A model generated the notes under the pieces. That model ran no database searches. It was not told where the DNA came from and was given only the letters and a program-made list of their open reading frames with translations. A DNA stretch of 10,442 nucleotides from DASYHS01 sp035998295 (lineage in GTDB: Bacteria > Pseudomonadota > Alphaproteobacteria > Azospirillales > Azospirillaceae), in the NCBI RefSeq assembly GCF_035998295.1, contig NZ_DASYHS010000272.1:1-10442 (forward strand), written 5' to 3'. Below, piece by piece: positions 6,038 through 10,442 of this stretch. Position 1 is the first letter of the stretch, and the number at the start of each line of letters is the position of its first letter. The position numbers were made by a program, and so were the translations under genes.

Positions 6038-6657
6038 GCCTCGATTACCTCGTCCTCGCTGCCGGCCCGGAAGTCCGCCCTTAGACGGACCGCCGGGGCG
6101 AGCCGGGCGCGGTAGAGGTGGCGCGGGATCTCGAGCGCGCCGAACTGGCGCAGATGCCCGGTCACGAACTGGGTGTCCAGCAGCGCGTAGCCGTTCCGGC
6201 GCAGCCGGGCGACGAGATGGACCAGCGCCACCTTGCTGGCGTCCGTCACGCGCGAGAACATGCTCTCGCCGAAGAAGGCGCCCCCGAGCGACACGCCGTA
6301 CAGCCCGCCGACGAGCCGCCCGTCGAGCCGGCACTCGACGCTGTGCGCGTGGCCGAGCGCGTGCAGCTCCAGGTACAGGCGCAGGATCTCGGCGTTGATC
6401 CAGGTCTTCGGGCGGTCGGGCGCCGGCTCGGCGCAGGCGCGGATCACGTCCTCGAAGCCGCGGTCGACCGTCACCTCGAAATGCCGCCGGCGGACCGTCC
6501 TCAGCAGGCGCCGCGGGACGTGGAACCCGTCCAGCGGCAGGATGCCGCGCCGTTCGGGATCGAACCAGTACAGCTCCGGGCTGTCGGCGTCCTCGGCCAT
6601 GGGAAACACCCCCACCGCATAGGCGCGCAGCAGCAGCGTCGGCGTCAGCTCTTCCAA
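6007..6657 (-). CDS. aat: Leucyl/phenylalanyl-tRNA-protein transferase Aat
   Basis: A cytoplasmic enzyme that transfers Leu or Phe from aminoacyl-tRNA to N-terminal Arg or Lys of proteins, creating a destabilising N-end for ClpS/ClpAP. The frame is 216 residues from a TTG start. Family motifs: LLLRAYAVGVFPMAED (8-23), YWFDPERRGILPLD (30-43), KTWIN (84-88), LGHAHSVECRLDGRLVGGLYG (101-121), FFGESMFSR (128-136), ASKVAL (140-145) and LLDTQF (159-164). Start choice: the frame stays open far upstream, but AGGAG (6668-6672) sits 10 nt before TTG 6657 and a good -10 (TATACT, 6700-6695) lies upstream of it. The next upstream ATG (6789) would be ahead of that promoter, lacks a ribosome site, and would add 44 atypical residues. 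The stop lies inside the end of the convergent DUF2155 gene. Confidence 0.93.
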   Translation of the reverse strand: MEELTPTLLLRAYAVGVFPMAEDADSPELYWFDPERRGILPLDGFHVPRRLLRTVRRRHFEVTVDRGFEDVIRACAEPAPDRPKTWINAEILRLYLELHALGHAHSVECRLDGRLVGGLYGVSLGGAFFGESMFSRVTDASKVALVHLVARLRRNGYALLDTQFVTGHLRQFGALEIPRHLYRARLAPAVRLRADFRAGSEDEVIEAYLQSSTQTS

Positions 6658-6694
6658 GGAATAACGGCTCCTGCCCGTGATGCGGCGGGCGGGC

Positions 6695-6725
6695 AGTATA
6701 CAGGACGACCTTGGCGGCGGTCCAA
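6695..6725 (-). promoter_or_regulatory. Candidate aat promoter
   Basis: On the minus strand, TTGGAC (6725-6720), 19-nt spacer, TATACT (6700-6695). The -10 is close to consensus; the spacing is long. Predicted transcription would begin near 6688, leaving a leader of about 30 nt that includes the AGGAG site before the TTG start. Confidence 0.4.
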
Positions 6726-6726
6726 C

Positions 6727-6741
6727 GCATGCGAGGCATGC
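6727..6741. repeat. Paired GCATGC palindromes beside the aat promoter
   Basis: GCATGC (6727-6732) and GCATGC (6736-6741) are separated by GAG and lie one base upstream of the candidate aat -35. Each copy is self-complementary and the pair also forms an inverted repeat. The layout resembles an operator, but no regulator is known. Confidence 0.45.
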
Positions 6742-6829
6742 AGCCGTCCCGCCATCGTCGAAAGGATTTGTTAATAGTTGGGCGACCATAGGAGTTCGAA
6801 AATAAAGCCCGCCGCACGCCCGTAACATA

Positions 6830-6856
6830 CATGCAATATTACAGTTTGGTTGCATG
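6830..6856. repeat. Operator-like inverted repeat CATGCAA-N13-TTGCATG
   Basis: Perfect 7-bp arms at 6830-6836 and 6850-6856, with centres about 20 bp (two helical turns) apart, in the AT-rich segment before the chemoreceptor gene. It overlaps the candidate promoter: the left arm abuts the -35 and the right arm lies in the spacer. This is the geometry expected for a dimeric repressor site. The cognate regulator is unknown. Confidence 0.5.
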
Positions 6857-6866
6857 AAGCTATTAT
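6838..6866 (+). promoter_or_regulatory. Candidate promoter of the chemoreceptor gene
   Basis: ATTACA (6838-6843), 17-nt spacer, TATTAT (6861-6866) on the plus strand: 4/6 and 5/6 matches to sigma-70 elements at ideal spacing. Predicted start near 6873, giving a leader of about 50 nt to GTG 6922. Confidence 0.4.
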
Positions 6867-6921
6867 TGCGCGTTGTTTGCGGAGGGTGCCGGGAAACTTG
6901 TCGAACGAGCTGAGGTGTCCA

Positions 6922-8961
6922 GTGACGCTTGCGATGACCATGGATGCGATGCCCGGGCTGGGCGTCGCGAAAGCCGGCGCCGGCTGGCGCCGGCCGGTTC
7001 TGCGCCCGTCGATCGGACTGCGGATCGGGTTGCTGGTCGGCGGCGCGCTCGCGGCCTTCGCGCTGACCGGGGCGGTCTACGTCTCGGGCGAGCGGCAGGT
7101 CGCGCAGGCGACGGCCCGGCTCGCCGGCTTCGGCGAGCTGGTCGAGCTGGCGGCCGGCGCGGAGCGCCTGTCCGGCGCGATGCGGGCCCATGCGCACGAC
7201 TTCATCGGCCGGCGCGACCGCGGGGCCGCCGAGACCTTCCACGCCGAGGCCACCGCGCTGACGGCGCTGCTCGAGCGCATCGGCGGCCATGGCGAGGCCG
7301 CGGCGGCCGGGCACGCGGCGGATCTGCGCGCGGCGGTGGGCGAGGCGGACGCGCTGTTCGCGCGGATGCGCGGTACGGCGGTCGAGCTTGGCCTGTCGAA
7401 CGAGGACGGCCTCGCCGGGACGCTGGGCGGCTCGGTCGCCAAGGTCGAGGGGGAGCTGCGCAAATGGCCTGTCTCGGCCGCGGGCGACCTGCATCTCAGC
7501 ATGCTGCGCATGCGCGTCGCGGAGAAGGACCTGCTGCTCTACGGCGACGAATCGCATCTCAACCAGCACCGCAAGGCCTACAACGAGTTCGACTTCGGGC
7601 TGCTCGGCTCGCAGCTCGACCCGGCGACGCAGGAGGCGCTCGGCGCATTGGGGCGCACCTACCGCGAGGATCTGCAGCGCTTCGCCGAGACGCGCCGCCG
7701 GCTGGAGCTGGAGGCGCTGGAGGTCGACACCGCGCTCGCGGACCTGGAGCCGCGGTTCGCGGCGCTGTTCGACGCGGCTCGCACCGGCATGGGCGAGGCG
7801 ATGGCGGAGAAGGAGCGCACGCGCGCGGCGACGGCGCGCTGGGCGGCGGCGGCCGGCCTCGCCAGCCTCGTGGTGTTCCTCGTCTCCAGCCTGCTGCTGG
7901 CGCGCAGCATCACCGGCCCGCTCCGGGGGATCGAGGCGTCCATGCGGCGCCTCGCCGCCGGCGACCGGCAGCTTACGATCCCCGGCCGCGACCGGCGCGA
8001 CGAGATCGGCGCGATGGCGCGCGCCATCGAGGTCTTCCGGCGCAACGCCGAGGAGATGGAGCGGCTCAAGGCCGAGGAGGAGGTCAGGGAGCGGCGGCGC
8101 AAGGAGGCGTTCCAGACGAAGTTCGGCGAGCTCGCGGCGGCGCTGGAGGCCGAGATGCGTTCGACCGTCGCGGCCGTGGTCGAGCATGCGACCTCGATCG
8201 CCGGCCTCGCGGCCGGCATGACGCAGGCGGCCGAGCGCACGGGCGCGCAGTCGGCCGGCGTCGCCGGCGCTGCCCGGGACGCGACCGGGAACGTCGATGC
8301 CGTCGCCTCCTCCTCGGAAGGCCTCGCGGTCACCTCGCGCGAGATCGGCCGGCAGATGGACGAGATCTCGGACATCGTGAGGCGGGCGGTCGAGCAGGGC
8401 GAGCGCACGCGGAGCACCGTGGGCGGGCTGGCCGACGCGGCGCGCGACATCGGCGAGGCGGCCGGGCTGATCGGCGAGATCGCCGCCCAGACGAACCTGC
8501 TGGCGCTCAACGCCACCATCGAGGCCGCGCGGGCAGGGGAGGCGGGAAGGGGATTCGCCGTCGTCGCCGGCGAGGTGAAGTCGCTGGCGGCCCAGTCCGG
8601 GCAGGCGACCGAGCGCATCGGCACCCGGATCGGGGCGGTGCGGGACGCGACCGGGAGGGTCGTGGACCATATCGGCCAGGTGCAGGAGGTGATCCGGCAC
8701 ATCGACGAGATCGCGCTGCGCATCGGCAGGGCGGTGGAGGAGCAGCGGACGGCCACGGAGGCGATCCATCGCGGCGCCGCGACCGCGGCCGACGGCACCC
8801 GGGAGGTCTCGGCGCGGATCGCGACCGTCTCCCAGGACGCGGGCGAGACCCATCGCCTCGCCCGCGTCCTCGACGCCAGGGCCGCCGAGATCGGCGCCGA
8901 GGTCGGCCGGCTGCGCGAGAGGCTGGTGGCCCTGCTGGACCGGGCCGGCCGGGAGGCGTGA
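6922..8961 (+). CDS. Methyl-accepting chemotaxis protein (transmembrane chemoreceptor)
   Basis: A 679-residue inner-membrane receptor that would signal through CheW/CheA to the flagellar motor or another Che output. TM1 is at about 33-54 and a long helical periplasmic sensor domain at about 55-305. TM2 (307-327) is followed by HAMP (328-380, with the DEIGAMARAIEVFRRN end), coiled coil, and the MCP signalling domain (about 415-670). The conserved hairpin tip is at 518-558, with IAAQTNLLALNATIEAARAGEAGRGFAVVA split by the turn Glu. The sensor has a MRVAEKDLLLYGDESHL segment resembling the EKDFLLRGD motif of HBM-type (helical bimodular) sensors; the ligand is unknown. There is no C-terminal pentapeptide for CheR/CheB tethering (it ends GREA). 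GTG 6922 is chosen because GAGG (6912-6915) lies 6 nt upstream; ATG 6934 is the alternative. No che genes are in the window. Confidence 0.93.
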   Translation: MTLAMTMDAMPGLGVAKAGAGWRRPVLRPSIGLRIGLLVGGALAAFALTGAVYVSGERQVAQATARLAGFGELVELAAGAERLSGAMRAHAHDFIGRRDRGAAETFHAEATALTALLERIGGHGEAAAAGHAADLRAAVGEADALFARMRGTAVELGLSNEDGLAGTLGGSVAKVEGELRKWPVSAAGDLHLSMLRMRVAEKDLLLYGDESHLNQHRKAYNEFDFGLLGSQLDPATQEALGALGRTYREDLQRFAETRRRLELEALEVDTALADLEPRFAALFDAARTGMGEAMAEKERTRAATARWAAAAGLASLVVFLVSSLLLARSITGPLRGIEASMRRLAAGDRQLTIPGRDRRDEIGAMARAIEVFRRNAEEMERLKAEEEVRERRRKEAFQTKFGELAAALEAEMRSTVAAVVEHATSIAGLAAGMTQAAERTGAQSAGVAGAARDATGNVDAVASSSEGLAVTSREIGRQMDEISDIVRRAVEQGERTRSTVGGLADAARDIGEAAGLIGEIAAQTNLLALNATIEAARAGEAGRGFAVVAGEVKSLAAQSGQATERIGTRIGAVRDATGRVVDHIGQVQEVIRHIDEIALRIGRAVEEQRTATEAIHRGAATAADGTREVSARIATVSQDAGETHRLARVLDARAAEIGAEVGRLRERLVALLDRAGREA

Positions 8962-9053
8962 TGCCGGCGGCCCCGGATCACCGTGCCGCGGCGCAAGGAG
9001 AAGGTTCGGGGTTGCAAGGAGGCGGGCGGAAGGCCAAACTGCGTCACGGATAG
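8961..9053 (+). CDS. Possible 30-residue ORF coupled to the chemoreceptor stop (doubtful)
   Basis: ATG at 8961 overlaps the MCP stop (TGATG) and has GGGAGG at 8951-8956, 4 nt upstream, a classic coupling layout. The encoded peptide (MPAAPDHRAAAQGEG..., Gly/Arg-rich, ending KAKLRHG) matches nothing I know and has no hydrophobic or motif content. Two internal AAGGAG-like sites (8995-9000 and 9016-9022) make it look more like leader sequence than gene. It may simply be spacer. Confidence 0.15.
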   Translation: MPAAPDHRAAAQGEGSGLQGGGRKAKLRHG

Positions 9054-9102
9054 TCTCGCCCCTGCCCGTCTCGCCCACTAGCCGTCCGCCGAGGGTATGA
9101 TG

Positions 9103-9140
9103 CCAGCGCTGGTTGCCGGCAACGCCACATGGCCGTGGCG
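9103..9140 (+). promoter_or_regulatory. Three consecutive dyads upstream of the histidine kinase
   Basis: CCAGCGCTGG (9103-9112) and GTTGCCGGCAAC (9112-9123) are perfect palindromes sharing one base. Next to them CGCCAC-ATGGCC-GTGGCG (9123-9140) forms a 6-bp stem with a 6-nt loop holding an in-frame ATG. TATGAT at 9096-9101 just upstream could be a -10 without a clear -35. The group may be operator sites or a structured 5' leader. Confidence 0.35.
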
Positions 9141-9164
9141 GAGATCGAAAGGTGCCGGGTTCGG

Positions 9165-10442
9165 ATGACGGCCCCCTTCGCCAAGAGGCTGTCGTTCCGG
9201 CAGGCGCGCAACACCGTCCTGATCGCGGTCCTGCTCGGGATCGCGGTGACGGCGATCGAGCTTTTCTTCGAGGTCGAGCGGGAGAGGGCGGCGATCGCCG
9301 ACACGGTGCAGCAGGTCGTGCGCATCGTGCAGGAGCCGGCGGCCAAGGCGACCTACGACCTGGACCGCCAGCTCGCCGCGGGCGTGCTCGACGGGCTGTT
9401 CAGCTACCGGCCGATCTACCGCGCCAGCGTCTACAACGAGTTCGGCCTGCTCGCGGCCGAGGAGCGGCTGCCGGCGGCCCATTCGATGCGCTGGCTGTCG
9501 GAATGGCTGTTCGGCGGCAACCTCGAGGTCGAGGTGCCGCTGACCTACGTGCCGGTCGGGCGCAGCGCGATCGAGGTCGGCGAGATCCGGGTCAGCATCG
9601 ACATCCACCAGGCCGCCTCGACCTTCCTCAGCCGCTCGGGCACGACGATCGTCAACGGGCTGGTGCGCAACCTGGTGCTGGGCCTGCTGCTGACCGCGAT
9701 CTTCTACGTCATGGTCACGAAGCCGATCCTGGCGGTCAGCCGCGATATGGAGACGGTGACGCCCGACGACCCGAGCGCGCGCAAGGTCCGTTGCCCCGAA
9801 GGCCATGCCCACGACGAGATCGGCTTCCTGGTCGGCCGCATCAACGAGCTGCTTTCCGCCTTCGGCGCGACGCTGGGCCAGCGCGACCAGTTCGCCGCCG
9901 ACCTGATGGCGGCGCGGCGCCGGGCGGAGGAGGCGAGCCGGGCCAAGTCGCAGTTCCTGGCCACGGTCAGCCACGAGCTGCGCACGCCGCTGAACGCGAT
10001 CATCGGCTTCTCGGAGCTGATCAAGGCGGACGGCGCGCACGGGGCCGAGGCGCATGCCGACTACGCCGGCGAGATCCTGACCAGCGGCAACCAACTGCTC
10101 GCGATCATCAACGACATCCTGGACCTGGCGGAGATCGACACGGGGATGCAGAAGCTGGCGATCGAGCCGGTGGAGGTCGGGCGGATGTTCGACAAGTGCA
10201 TCCGCATGCTCGACGGGGCCGTGCGCGACCGCCGCATCGACCTGCGCGTCACGGTCGCGGCCGACCTGCCGCCTGCGCTGGCGGACGCCCGGGCGCTGCG
10301 CCAGATCGTCGTCAACCTGCTGTCGAACGCGCTGAAGTTCACGCCCGAGGGTGGTGCTGTCGAACTGTCGGCGGTGCCGGACCGGGGCCGCATCGCGATG
10401 GTGGTGGCGGACAACGGGATCGGCATCGCGCCCGAGCACCTC
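9165..10442 (+). CDS. Membrane sensor histidine kinase, N-terminal part (truncated by window end)
   Basis: The first 426 residues of a two-component sensor kinase; the frame is open at the right edge. TM1 (about 17-36), a periplasmic sensor region (about 37-160, no recognisable family), TM2 (about 164-184) and a HAMP-like linker ending HDEIGFLVGRINELL (216-230) are followed by a short coiled coil. The HisKA domain (about 260-325) has the H-box FLATVSHELRTPLN with phospho-acceptor His270, and the start of the HATPase_c domain shows the N-box (IVVNLLSNALKFTPEGG, 381-397) and G1-box (VADNGIGIAPEHL). ATG 9165 is preceded by GAAAGG at 12 nt; in-frame ATG 9129 would add 12 residues and lies in a hairpin loop, so 9165 is preferred without certainty. 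Any response regulator or receiver domain lies beyond the window. It sits 203 bases after the chemoreceptor, in the same direction. Confidence 0.92.
   Translation, partial: MTAPFAKRLSFRQARNTVLIAVLLGIAVTAIELFFEVERERAAIADTVQQVVRIVQEPAAKATYDLDRQLAAGVLDGLFSYRPIYRASVYNEFGLLAAEERLPAAHSMRWLSEWLFGGNLEVEVPLTYVPVGRSAIEVGEIRVSIDIHQAASTFLSRSGTTIVNGLVRNLVLGLLLTAIFYVMVTKPILAVSRDMETVTPDDPSARKVRCPEGHAHDEIGFLVGRINELLSAFGATLGQRDQFAADLMAARRRAEEASRAKSQFLATVSHELRTPLNAIIGFSELIKADGAHGAEAHADYAGEILTSGNQLLAIINDILDLAEIDTGMQKLAIEPVEVGRMFDKCIRMLDGAVRDRRIDLRVTVAADLPPALADARALRQIVVNLLSNALKFTPEGGAVELSAVPDRGRIAMVVADNGIGIAPEHL

Noticed and set aside
6772..6790. TTAA-containing stretch considered as a CtrA site (TTAA-N7-TTAA)
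   Set aside because: Only one TTAA half-site is present; the second half is absent at the required spacing.
6873..9053. 726-codon plus-strand frame overlapping the chemoreceptor in another phase
   Set aside because: Extremely Arg/Gly/Ala-rich with no motifs, while the MCP frame shows TM, HAMP and signalling-domain motifs throughout.
6658..9078. Minus-strand frame continuous with aat and antisense to the chemoreceptor (total 1023 codons)
   Set aside because: The aat family part ends near 6657. The rest is the complement of a well-supported MCP and has the composition of an antisense shadow.
9078..10439. 453-codon minus-strand frame opposite the histidine kinase
   Set aside because: The plus strand encodes a complete set of kinase motifs; the antisense frame is His/Arg/Asp/Val-rich shadow sequence.
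1..10442. Search for defence islands, CRISPR arrays, transposases, tRNAs or toxin-antitoxin pairs
   Set aside because: None of the recognisable genes belongs to such systems, and no regular direct repeats, terminal inverted repeats or cloverleaf sequences were seen by eye.

Overview
The window is about 10.4 kb of GC-rich, densely coding DNA that reads as an alphaproteobacterial chromosome, probably a Rhodospirillales-type lineage. The class call is inferred mainly from the centre of the window. There, a complex I accessory subunit of the NDUFA12/B17.2 family, an MlaD-type MCE protein, a DUF2155 protein and leucyl/phenylalanyl-tRNA-protein transferase (Aat) lie together, a grouping I know from Alphaproteobacteria. 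No RNA gene, insertion sequence, integrase, phage gene or CRISPR array was seen.

Region 1 (1-1070, plus strand): the C-terminal half of a DHA2-type MFS exporter, translationally coupled through an ATGA overlap to a small SnoaL/NTF2-fold protein. Region 2 (1137-4213, minus strand): a complete four-gene polar amino-acid type ABC importer in the order binding protein, permease, permease, ATPase. All four products match the ectoine/hydroxyectoine importer EhuBCDA. No ectoine catabolic or regulatory gene is within the window. Region 3 (4214-4702): a 489-base interval, less GC-rich than its surroundings, with the likely ehu promoter area and one weakly supported 95-codon frame.

Region 4 (4703-6657): ndufa12, mlaD and the DUF2155 gene on the plus strand. 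mlaD and the DUF2155 gene overlap by 20 bases. aat is on the minus strand and its 3' end overlaps the DUF2155 gene by 31 bases. Region 5 (6658-6921): an AT-richer divergent intergenic region with a plausible promoter in each direction and several GCATG-core dyads. Region 6 (6922-10442): a membrane chemoreceptor (MCP), then a leader rich in dyads, then a membrane sensor histidine kinase that runs off the right edge.

Functionally the window combines compatible-solute uptake (ehu), respiratory-chain and envelope-lipid housekeeping (ndufa12, mlaD, DUF2155), N-end-rule tagging (aat) and signal sensing (MCP and kinase). I did not find a clearly novel multi-gene system. The points most worth a second look are the operator-like dyads in the aat/MCP divergent region, the ligand-pocket substitutions in EhuB, the orphan low-GC interval, and the conserved but uncharacterised DUF2155 gene fused by overlap to mlaD.
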